Source of the DNA: Agrocybe praecox
Taxonomy: Eukaryota > Basidiomycota > Agaricomycetes > Agaricales > Agrocybaceae
NCBI GenBank assembly: GCA_964017145.1
Contig: OZ024848.1
Span: forward strand, 2,988,501 to 3,052,500
DNA length: 64,000 bases
Direction: 5' to 3'
Made by a program: the position numbers and the translations under genes. Positions within the stretch are counted from its first letter, which is position 1. Each line of letters starts with the position of its first letter. The notes below the pieces were generated by a model. It ran no database searches. It was not told the origin of the DNA and saw only the letters and a program-made list of their open reading frames with translations. Below, one piece after another: positions 13,201 through 22,592 of this stretch.

Positions 13201-13289
13201 GCAAGCACCAGGATTAGTAGCCTGCCTTCCCTGTCGTCCGCCGGCTCAGCAGCCCAGATACGGGCTAATGCGCGTGCAACCAGCATTAC
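13201..13289 (-). pseudogene. Ste6-type NBD2 fragment, inverted sister copy
   Basis: On the minus strand this reads VARALARIWAA then DDREGRLLIL, matching Ste6 NBD2, with a few extra codons (EPA) that the local gene at 11341-11430 lacks. The extra codons suggest the fragment came from a different allele or a paralogue, or that the source gene has since changed. It breaks off before the Walker B acidic residues. Confidence 0.68.
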
Positions 13290-13336
13290 ACATGCAGAGG
13301 ACTCTAAGCGATCAGAATACCGAGCAAAAAACTCAG

Positions 13337-13418
13337 CGACGCCAGCAAGATTTGAACTTGCGCCCTCAAAGAGGAACAGCTTTCTAAACTGTCGCCGTAA
13401 CCACTTGGCTATAGCGCC
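13337..13418 (-). tRNA. tRNA-Ser(AGA), second copy
   Basis: The reverse complement is the same 82-nt sequence as at 12400-12481, with anticodon loop TTAGAAA, variable arm CCTC-TTT-GAGG and T-loop TTCAAAT. All stems are intact. It lies in opposite orientation to the first two copies. Confidence 0.92.
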
Positions 13419-13499
13419 TATACTAAGCATTCAGGTAATGCCGCCCTCCCGGCACGCGGCTGCGCATAAGCGCTCAGTGCCTTTATAATTATAGTAATA

Positions 13500-14457
13500 A
13501 AGCCCCCAGCTTGTGTGCCTCGCCGTCGAATGAGCATCCTCGGTATCCTGATGCAGCAAACACGAATCGCACAATGTTCACGGCTAAGTTGGACGATATC
13601 AAACCCGAAATAAAAACAACACCTACGAGGAAGGTAAGAGAAACACAGTTTATCTATGACTATACATTCACCACGAGGTAACGATCGTACAATAAAATGA
13701 TGCCCAAACCGGGAAAATGACTATCAGATGGACCACCAGTGTCCATGAGATAAATAGTCCTGGCTCTCCTGTTGCTCGTACCGAACCAACCATTCGCGTG
13801 AATAGATTGGGTGAAAAGGAAGCTGCTTGCTGGGATTCGGGCAGGTCAGTTATTAAGTTACATCTCTAAAACACATAAGAAAAACATCAACTATGTGTCG
13901 ACGCAGATTTTAGCGCTCATGTTAACTGTCGTTCCATTTATCAACACGGTTCAGGCGTTTAGTAATTTTGGACTCAGGCCAACGAGGCAGGTTGTCGATC
14001 CGCATGTCAGAAAGACTGTGATAAGTTGACTCTAAGCCTAATTATTTTGACCTGGCCAACAGTACTAGCTGGAAGCTATTATATACGGCTGCTTTGAGCG
14101 CTAGAAGGCGTGACTGAATATCAAGTTATTGCGTTAGTGTCATGTATTTTTATCTAGCAGTACCCTATTTACTCTCGATTGCGTAGTTATATCCGGCCAA
14201 TATTATCACCCGTTTTCAACATCTCTCAATAGAGTCTTTCAGCTCGAACTGTCCACATCGTTTGGACAACGGCCGGATAACCAAGGAGACCACGAGACCT
14301 TTCCGGCCCGTAAGCCATTTGTAGGGACCAAAGAATACCATTCACCCCTCAGTAGTCGGAGGACTTGACTCAGACTACGTCAAGTTCCACAACGAACAAC
14401 TCATAAACCCGACCCGACCCGACCCCACCCCATAGTTTACCTTGAGACCCCTCCATA
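13500..14457 (+). pseudogene. Displaced, decayed copy of the 21702-22733 region
   Basis: Roughly 85-90% similar by eye to the 3' half of the membrane-protein gene, the spacer and the first codons of the esterase gene near 22 kb. It starts at the C-run before the agcttgtgtgcctcgcc segment and ends at gacccctccata. It carries a 75-bp inversion (13697-13771), a deletion that removes the esterase start codon and nearby promoter, stops in the membrane-protein exon, and a (CCCGA) slip expansion near 14408-14425. It is sandwiched exactly between tRNA units C and D. Confidence 0.85.
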
Positions 14458-14862
14458 TATACTCGATTAACTGAAAAAGTAAATTGCTACACATCAGCAG
14501 CACATCTACTTACATACTTCCAGCATACACATGCAGAGAGAGGGCTTTAAGCGATCAGAACAGCGAGCAAAAACTCAGCGACGCCAGCAAGATTTGGACT
14601 TGCGCCCTCAAAGAGGAACAGCTTTCTAAACTGTCGCCGTAACCACTTGGCTATAGCGCCTATACCTATTCAGGTAATGCCGCCCTCACGGCGCGCGGCT
14701 GCGTACTAGGCGCTCGGTGCCTTTATATTTGGAAAGGACGAAGGGTCGCAGTAAGTATTCAGACAATCACCTCTCCAGTAATCTGATTTCTCGTCCACTT
14801 TAGGTAAATCTTAATAATGGTTTATCCCTTTGACCAAAACTCGTGGTTATATTGAAGACGAC
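14455..14862 (-). repeat. tRNA-Ser repeat unit D (inverted)
   Basis: The reverse complement matches the left flank of unit A out to about 12215 and, on the other side of the tRNA, the right flank of the CGA-tRNA unit (12749-12850). It is therefore a composite of the two plus-strand units and lacks the ABC fragment. Confidence 0.75.
14579..14660 (-). tRNA. tRNA-Ser(AGA), third copy, possibly defective
   Basis: Same 82-nt sequence as the other AGA copies except in the T-loop, where the forward strand reads gatttggact instead of gatttgaact. This changes T55 (the pseudouridine position) to C and breaks the GTTC core of the internal B box. Stems and anticodon are otherwise intact. It may be poorly transcribed or a pseudogene. 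Confidence 0.8.
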
Positions 14863-16110
14863 CTCACCGATGGATATGGCGTAGAGCCACTCTGGATAGA
14901 TAGATCACGGAAGAATGGGATAAAAGTTCAGTTATGCACGCGTGTGCGATCGAGTGTTTTTTTTTGGTTCACGCCGGGCGAACGAGGAAACGCCTCCTGA
15001 TAAGTTGACCGGGTATTTGTTTTTCTTGGACCAGGAGTATACACCCTCCTAATAAAGGAATTATTTCCTGATGTAGAAATCGATGTCCATTTTTGGTACG
15101 GTGAGTTGCTTTTAGTCAACTCGAGTTTGTGAGGGGTGCAAGAGAACATCGACGGCGGCAGTAATGTAGAAGCGATTCATCTGGGCGACGTTGGGGTAGT
15201 TCGATTTCTCAGTCCCGGTGATTCTGCCTCGTAATGTCTGTCCAATCTTGGTGCACATCTATCACCCTTTTCATTTTTATCTTTTCATCGTATATTTTCC
15301 TTTCGTAGTCTCGTTTGAGGTGCTTTCCCTTCCTTTCTTGGCATTTATTTAGGCCACCTAGATCACTTTTATCCGTTTTGTTTTCTTTCTTTCTCTTTTT
15401 CTACCCCGGCGCCTCGTGTGCGATATATATATGGGCTTGTTTATTCCTTCCAACCGTATATCCTCTTCTTAGAGCATTTTATCGATCAAGGATAGTCATA
15501 GCCGGGGAAAAGACGGCATCGGTTCCAGAAGGGACGGGTACGTTGAACATTGGATGCTCAACGTACACCAGCGCCCTGCGCCCCTACAATGACCCAAATG
15601 CCAAGTCTAGACCACACGGAACTTAGCGAATCCGATGATAACAAGATCTTCGAAGAGGAGGCGGTGGTGCAACGTTCGTTCGAAGCTGTGACAATAACAT
15701 TAGACGACATGTAGAGGATTTAGGCCTTTAGGTCTGGTGTACCAAGAACGAAGCGTCAAGCGCGCATCTAGAGGCCACAGACGATCGAGTCGAAAGTCAA
15801 AACCACCGTCAGCTATCAGGGACGCCCGAGAAGCAGCGCGAGCATACCACCGGTCGGAGCCCAGAACCAAGCTAACCATCACGAGGCGGGTATCGATATC
15901 GACGGGAACTATCGTCCTGAAGCCAGGATGTCACTGCAAGTACAAGAGTGAGCTAAACAAACTTACGATAAGCAGACCGAGCGCTATGTATGCACGATGG
16001 CAATCTTCGATAGGTGTGGATGAAGAAAGCTCCGGGCTGAACATGACCAGGTCATGTATGCGCATACACCCGGGACGCAGGGAGTACGTCAATTCGCGGA
16101 GGGGATGGTA
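14863..16110. other. Unassigned region left of the MITE
   Basis: No gene recognised. A short plus-strand ORF at 15589-15714, beginning MTQMPSLDH, is acidic and looks codon-like, but it lacks convincing flanking exons. A pyrimidine-rich stretch and a TATA-like run (cgatatatatatggg near 15420) precede it, so a small gene is possible. Confidence 0.3.
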
Positions 16111-16689
16111 TGGTGCACAAAACCTAGTCACCACTACTTATGAACAACGAAATTGGTGCCACCAGATCACCTCCTTTTTCTTATCCCTCTGGTAAAAGTG
16201 TTCCTTTTCACTAGCTGAACAAAACCACCAGACCGATTTTTAATATCTTCAAAACTGGTGGAGATAAAAAAATTCATGACCCCCAATTTGGCCGCCTTAT
16301 GTAAAATTTGCTATTTATAAGGTATGTACATATATAGGTACAGTAACGTGACCAATTTTTAATCAAACTGCCTTGCGAGCGACTCAGGAACTCGTCGGTG
16401 TGAGCTGTTTGACCTTGAATTGGTCATCACAAGCTGATAATCGATCTCGGTATGCGTCCATCCACCGATACATCCGGTGTTCCCACTTCATTGCAGGAGA
16501 AAAAAGACAGTAAATTCACCTATTTTTTTTTTTGTTATTCATTACTTTGCAATTCGGTTCCCTTCCAACTTCAACCACGTGTATTTTAGGGCCTCGTTTG
16601 GGCCAAGATTAGAGGTATATATTTCAAAAAAATTCGGCGGCCAAATTGGCCGTTGTTCAAAAGTAGTGGTGACTAGGTTTTGTGCACCA
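16111..16689. mobile_element. MITE with 39-bp terminal inverted repeats and TA target duplication
   Basis: The first 39 bases (16111-16149, starting tggtgcacaaaacc) recur as reverse complement at 16651-16689 with about one mismatch. TA flanks both ends (16109-16110 and 16690-16691). The 579-bp interior is AT-rich and has no transposase frame. TA duplication and short size fit a non-autonomous Tc1/mariner-like element. The family name is inferred from the TA site only. Confidence 0.85.
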
Positions 16690-18611
16690 TAGTAGTCAGG
16701 AAGAAAGAGAGGATCGATCACCGAAAAGGTTTAAATACCCTGGGTGGCAAATTGTCCTTGTTTGTTCTTTATCGATCCGATCGTGCTTCCGAGAACTTAC
16801 ACAAAACATACGAACCGGCGATTAGATGGGCTGTGACGATGCCGAATGCCCACAGAACCGGAGAAACGTGGGGTGGTAGGTGACGAGTGTGTGCATCCAA
16901 CAGAGCCGAGCCGTGTGATTGGACGAATAGGTCAACCTCCAAGTCGAAAACGACCAAGATTTATCCATTGTTCTAGTAGGATTGTATGCTAGTGGCAGAC
17001 GCGTACATGAAAGTATTTTAGTTGGCAAGATCATTCTGATTCCTAGAGAAATGAACCCAAGAATGTCTACGGTCGGTGTAGCGTACAAGAAAGCAAAATA
17101 TATGCGTATATATTTTAGCAAAAATGAATTAACGTGGGCTGAAATTGAGGCGGCGAGGTCGAGAAGTCCGTCAGGGACCCTGAAGGATTCGTTTTCCACC
17201 GAAAACATAACGAGCGTCGGAGGCTGACAGTCCCATAAGATAATTACGAGAGTTTGCAGTCTTCCAGGCTTTGAGTTTCAACGCAAGAACGCAGAAGGAG
17301 GAAAGGAGGACGTAAACATGAGCACCAGACTTTCGTTGTCGTTATAGCTGGAAAAGTGAACTTGGGCAAGACTGCAATATCAAGCAAAATTTCGATGCGG
17401 TATCGGTGAAGTCAACACTTTCGTAGCATATATCTCTGTTGCTAGTTCCTCGGAGGGAGTTGTTTGAAGACTTCGAGGATTTTGCTCGCCGAGATTTCTG
17501 TTTTGAAGAAAGTTATTTAATGGATGTCAAGATACTCATCGAGGTCAAGCTTCAGGACCACACATTTGAGGGAGAAAACAGATATCGGGCTGAAATAACA
17601 CAAAGCGTTAGCGGTTAGTATCCACTATGACTGGATTCTGAGGACCTCACCGCGTAAACTGGGATTTACCCAGAATTTTCAATTTCCCGTCACCGTCCGA
17701 CGTCGAGACAACGCGGCTGTTGCATAATCAGCGGTGGAGATCCAGCGCTACTTAGTCAAGGGTAGGACCGCATAAATGAGACGTAACGTCGACAGTTGGC
17801 TGAGGAAAACGAGGAGAGAGTAAGTAGTAAAAAACAAACACGGCGGATCAGCGCACAGCTCCGTCGTTGTTGGTCCGGATCCGTTCGTTTATTGATCAGT
17901 CCGTCGGCCCGATTGCACGCTGTATCATTCGAGAATCGAGTCTCGTTCGAATTTCTCTGTTTCATCGACGATTATATCTAAATTCTCGCGGTTCACCTCG
18001 ATGACATCTGCCATTCGTGTCTGCTAATGTAGCATCGACCACATAACATCGTCATTACCTCCGCATCATAAACCAGAATGGGAGCAATGTCCCATTCTTT
18101 TCTCTCTCCAGAAACTGGCTTTAGGAAACACGGAGCTTGAGAAGGAGCCCTATCATGATGTTATCATATTTATTCTCGCGATGGAAGGCCGAGGATGAAC
18201 AGGCCGACGCCAGTTGAGAGTTTCTTCAGGAAGAGAACCCTTTGAAGGTTAATTTGACGACTGCTCTACATCGGTGCTATGCAAATTATCTGCATTGGAC
18301 GTAGAAGTCTTAAACTCTCATCGCTCAGTTGAATGGTACAACATCTCGGATTCGCTTCGAAGTCAACCAGACCTAAAGTAACAACATCAACTCTCCGCTC
18401 GTCGATGCTCCGGGACTCTCCTCTAACTGTGGCTTCAGGATCCCTTGTAGGTATAGCTTCAGGTAGCTCCACGTCCTCTAGGTTTCGCCGATCTGTGATA
18501 CTTGTAGCGACATTTTCTAAGTGCTCAAGTCCAACTGGATGGTCTTCAAAAAAACATCGGTTGGACATTGCAAACAATCGACAGCACGAAAATAACTAGA
18601 AAGGATCCTTC
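16690..18611. other. Unassigned region with weak coding-like fragments
   Basis: Two fragments look coding-like but could not be built into genes. One is 16822-17208 on the minus strand, a 128-codon frame with a hydrophobic middle. The other is about 17450-17618 on the plus strand, reading LFEDFEDFARRDFCFEES and onward to a stop, faintly like an RGS-type helix. A third, 18266-18577 on the minus strand, lies directly downstream of the SH3 gene and is treated in the findings. Confidence 0.3.
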
Positions 18612-20432
18612 TCAATATACATACGCTGCAGGGACCACTCCTTCTTGTCCTGTTTGAACATCCCTTGCGTACCACCACGCAGGATCTCTATCATCCAAAA
18701 CTTCAATTTCAGCTCCAGATGACATAGGTAATTCTCCTTCGCCTGTACCATCGAAAGAATATCTTGCATGTGCCAGTCGACTTCTTTGTTCGCTAAGTAA
18801 ACTACTAGCAGCGTCAGATGGTGTCTCAGATCTGACGAACCTGGAGGTGGAGGGACCAAAGGGATCAGATTCGTCTCCCACCACAACTTCAGGTAACTCC
18901 ATGTTGTCCCTATCTCGCTGAATTGACATGGGCGCAATATCATTGTCCGGCAGACTCGCGAATGCCTCAGGATCTTCCGTACGTCGATTTATTCCTATGA
19001 TCGGCTCAGCATCTGTGATACTTCCACTTTCAGAATTTGCAGAGAACGTGGCTTGTATAATGGCCTCGATGCCTGGAAGTGATTGATAAGCCCTAGCAAA
19101 AATTGCGTTTGATTTTCTAAGGGTCCCGCAGCTGCACACTCAAAGTCAGAAAGTCAATTAAAGAACTAGAAAGGAATATCATGCCTCTTGACGAGGTCCA
19201 CAGATTTATGCAGAGTCAAGGGAAGGGTGGACAGACGTGATTCCTTTCCGTAGAGTAGTACAAGCCCCTGAAAGACAGCACAGACTAGTTTGTCCACTGC
19301 GTTGCGACTTGCCAACATGTGAACGGAGACTCAGCCAGGCTCGGTTACGTCTGGCATGGTATCCTCAAGCATTCGGAAAATCCTGTCACATAAATCTGAG
19401 AGGAAGCCGAACAAGCGTTTCTTTATGTTCATATTCTGTTGGTTTCGTAAACTCCAGAATGTTGGCAATTCGAGTATCCCAGCGAGATATTGTATAGCGC
19501 ATATCTTCTCGTTATCGTAGTTTGCATCAGAGCTGCATCCAATATGTTTAAAAATCGAATCTATTCCAAAAAGGACATACTAACCTACAGAAAGACAACA
19601 GATCTTCCAATCTTTCCTTTGTCAAAGGGCCGTCTTTTTTAATTGGCGTCAATTGACTGAACTTGCTGGGTACTTCACTCTCGATCAACTCCGATAGTTT
19701 GGTCTTCTGCAGACAATACTCCGCAAGATCGTGGTAGAATTGCCAGTTATCATCGCATTCGTCAGATGCCTGACGAGCCCATAGGTCCCGGTTATTAGTC
19801 GTCTTCTTTGAATTGTGTTTGGGATGACTAGTAAAAAGAGGCCTGATCCCTGGATAACGAGTGACCAGCGTGAAGATAGACTTGAAGGTAAAGGATTGTG
19901 TCTCGGCGGAATTTCTGTAACGCCCGTAAAGCAACGTGAGTGTAGAACAATGCCAGGAAGAATGCACTCACGAACGGGCCTTCGCATATGATAACAATTT
20001 ACAACAATACTCTTCCACAACCTTTTTAGCCATTTCTTCCTTAGCACATCGATCCAAAGCAGTCTCCCTCGCGACTCCCTCGCCGAAGTAGTTTTTGATA
20101 GCATTGCCTGCTTTCTGGGGTCCGAAGAATTTGTTATACAGGTGATTTATATTATCGTCAACAGCTGCTCCAACTATCTGAATAGTCTTATACAAGACTA
20201 AGCCGGCACCGCTTCGCTTGCGATTAGAAAAAGGATTCAGGACCGTAAGAACGTTGGATGGACGAATAGCCACGGCAAGAATAGGTGTTTCGCCATGATT
20301 AGATTGTAAAGTATCTTCAGCAGAGTTAGAGAATCCTGCCATATCAGTACCCCTGTTGAGAGACATGGCGATAGTGATGTGATCTTCCAAACGAGAGTCG
20401 AAAGCTGGCAATATTCTTTGCCACGAGGCCAC
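18612..20432 (-). CDS. SH3-domain protein of unknown role
   Basis: Exons 19972-20432, 19585-19914, 19349-19532, 19185-19267 and 18612-19131 join in frame to 525 residues. The C-terminal 55 residues are an SH3 domain: ARYSFDG for the ALYDY motif, then EIEVLDD, WWYARD and GVVPAAYV. SH3 domains bind proline-rich peptides, often in actin or polarity scaffolds. The upstream 470 residues match no family I recognise. The fourth intron (19132-19184) needs a GC donor (AG|GCATGA), because the last exon is in frame only with it. The start is the ATG at 20432; an in-frame ATG (MSLNRG) follows 22 codons later. The stop directly after the SH3 domain is the simplest end, but splicing from the gtatgt near 18630 into the next open frame is possible. 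Confidence 0.62.
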
Positions 20433-21004
20433 ATTTAAAAATATGTTCTAGTTTTGCATAGAACGTTCATTATACATTCCTTGGGGTGCGTAGAATGTTG
20501 TGAAGCGTGCACTTGGGTTCCACGGGACCTGGGCTTAGTTGAATCATACATGAGATGGATGGCTACGAGGTAATGAGCTCAATGTAGACACGGTGTTCGT
20601 ATAGCGGGCACCGCAAAGCCAACAGTCACTCACGAGATGCGGGGTTACAAAAAATATGCAAAAAGGCACATCAACCTACTCTTACATAAATTGGGTCAAA
20701 CTACGGTTAAAATATGCAACAAATTATGTGGAAGTTAGGTGTCAAAACCTTCATAATTTAAACCTCGACAAGACGCACCGTACGTGTTACATATGTCCAA
20801 ATTTATGTAAAAACAGGACAATGTGTCTCTTACTTTTTTATTACATTTTTCAAAGAAAAGTCTGCATCCGGTGACTTGCAGAATACAAATGCCCGAAAAA
20901 CGTGTAGAAGACTCTAAACCACGTGTATCCAGGTATACAAAAAAACGATGTGCATATGTGGCTTTCCTGTTTCCCCCCCTTCCTTCGTTTCCCTCCAGCT
21001 GTCA
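20433..21004. other. Divergent intergenic region
   Basis: About 570 bases between the SH3 gene (-) and the membrane-protein gene (+), presumably holding both promoters. The right end is pyrimidine-rich (ttcccccccttccttcgtttccc). No coding sequence seen. Confidence 0.5.
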
Positions 21005-22278
21005 ATGATATCTTCCTGCGATGCAAATACACTGTTTAACCCGGATATCAGCGGAATAGGTGTCCGAGTCTCATTTTATCTCCAGACATTGTTCCTTGGT
21101 ACGTCATAATTTTAAATCCTCGGTGGTTTCTTTCAATGAACGGAATAGGTCTTTTATCCGCACGTTCTGGGAGGATTGAAGAAATTGCGGCCTCATTATA
21201 TGCTCTCATGGCTACCAACATGGCCATGACGATTGCAGGTTTTATTGTAGGATTTAAGGACCCTATTCCAGAAATTAGCTTGCACGAGTACGTTCACATA
21301 GGATTTTATTGAACACAAAAGTGAATATATTTTTCTTCCTACAGTGCCATCACTATGATATATCTGCTGTTAATGTCTTGGGCAGTCGTGATTTTCTCAC
21401 TACCTGCCTGCTACCACTTATCCGATGATACGACCATGCTACAACTTATGTCTGTAATCCAAAGCTATCTCGTCCTGGGATTCTACGGCAGTGTTCTGGC
21501 TACAGCCCCTGGTTTTGGAAGTAATCCTGACTGCAACAAGGATGCCCGCATTGTAATATTTTCTCCAATTGCAGCGTTACACGCTGGTCGCATACTGGGA
21601 TGGATTATATTTGCAGCGGTCTTCTCCGTTTACACGGTTTTAACCATCAGAGACTATACGACGAAGCTCCGAAGATTTATTAGGATGCGTAAGGATAAAA
21701 CAGCCCCCCAGCTTGTGTGCCTCGCCGTCGAATGAGCGCCCTCAGGATCATGATGCAGCAAACGCGAATCGCACAATGTTCACGGCTAAGTCGGACGATA
21801 CCAAACCCGAAATAAAAACAACTCCTACGAGGAAGGTAAGAGAAACACAGTTTCATGACCATTATTTCAACATGAGATGACAATCGTATAATAGATGACG
21901 CTCGAAGCCGCAGGAGAGCCAAGGCTATTTATCTCATGGACACTGATTATCCATCTAATAATCATTTTCCCGGTTTGGGCATCATTTGTTGCTCATACCG
22001 AATCAACAATTCACGTGAATGGATTGGGTGAAAGGGCAGCCGCTTCCTGGGGATTTGGGCAGGTCAGTTATTAAATAACATCTCTAAAATACATAAGAAA
22101 AAAAAACATCAACCATGTGTCGACACAGATTTTAGCGCTCATGTTGACTGTCGTACCATTTATCAACATGGTTCAGGCGTTTAGTAATTTTGGACTCAGG
22201 CCAACGAGGCAGATTGTCGATCCGCATGCCAGAAAGACTGTGATTGGCTCTGAGCCTATTTTACCTGTTCCTGGCTGA
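21005..22278 (+). CDS. Multi-pass membrane protein of a fungal family, with probable frameshift
   Basis: Exons 21005-21098, 21149-21297, 21345-21835, 21919-22062 and 22129-22278. The N-terminus reads CDANTLFNPDISGIGVRVSF, followed by several hydrophobic helices, GFKDPIPEISLHDA, and further C-terminal helices around VVPFIN. I recall this layout from a common, uncharacterised Agaricomycete membrane family; its function is unknown. In exon 3 the frame runs into a stop at 21735, but the following 100 bases are open one frame over and lead in phase into exons 4 and 5. Removing one C from the six-C run near 21703-21708 restores a single frame, and the decayed copy at 13.5 kb has five Cs there. Either this is an assembly error or the gene is a fresh pseudogene. 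Confidence 0.68.
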
Positions 22279-22592
22279 CCATAGTACAAGCTGGAAGCTA
22301 TTATATATGGCAGCTTTGGGCGCTAAAAGGCGTGACTGATAAGCTATCAAGTCATTGCATTGGTGTCATGTATTTTTACCTAGCAGTACCCTATTTACAC
22401 TTGACCTTGCGTGGTTATATCCAGACAATATTATCACCCGTTTTCAGCTCGAATTGTCCACATCTTCGGGACAACGGATAACCAGAGGGACCACGAGACC
22501 TTTCCGGCCCGCAATCCATTTTTGGAGTTTTATAAACTTCCAACACTCGTTGCAATCGGAGGAGGACCGCACATTACTTCTTAGTTTTGACC
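22279..22592. other. Spacer and esterase promoter
   Basis: About 310 bases between the membrane-protein stop and the esterase ATG. A ttatatatgg stretch lies near 22301. The 3' part, including the bases around the ATG, is missing from the displaced copy at 14.3 kb. Confidence 0.45.

Larger units (their letters stand above)
13195..13500 (-). repeat. tRNA-Ser repeat unit C (inverted copy of unit A)
   Basis: The reverse complement repeats the ABC fragment, the tRNA and the upstream flank of unit A. Similarity stops abruptly near 13500, exactly where the displaced copy of the 21.7-22.7 kb region begins. Confidence 0.78.

Noticed and set aside
16822..17208. 128-codon minus-strand ORF as a gene
   Set aside because: Possible hydrophobic segment, but no family, no clear splice partners and no promoter-like context; left as unassigned sequence.
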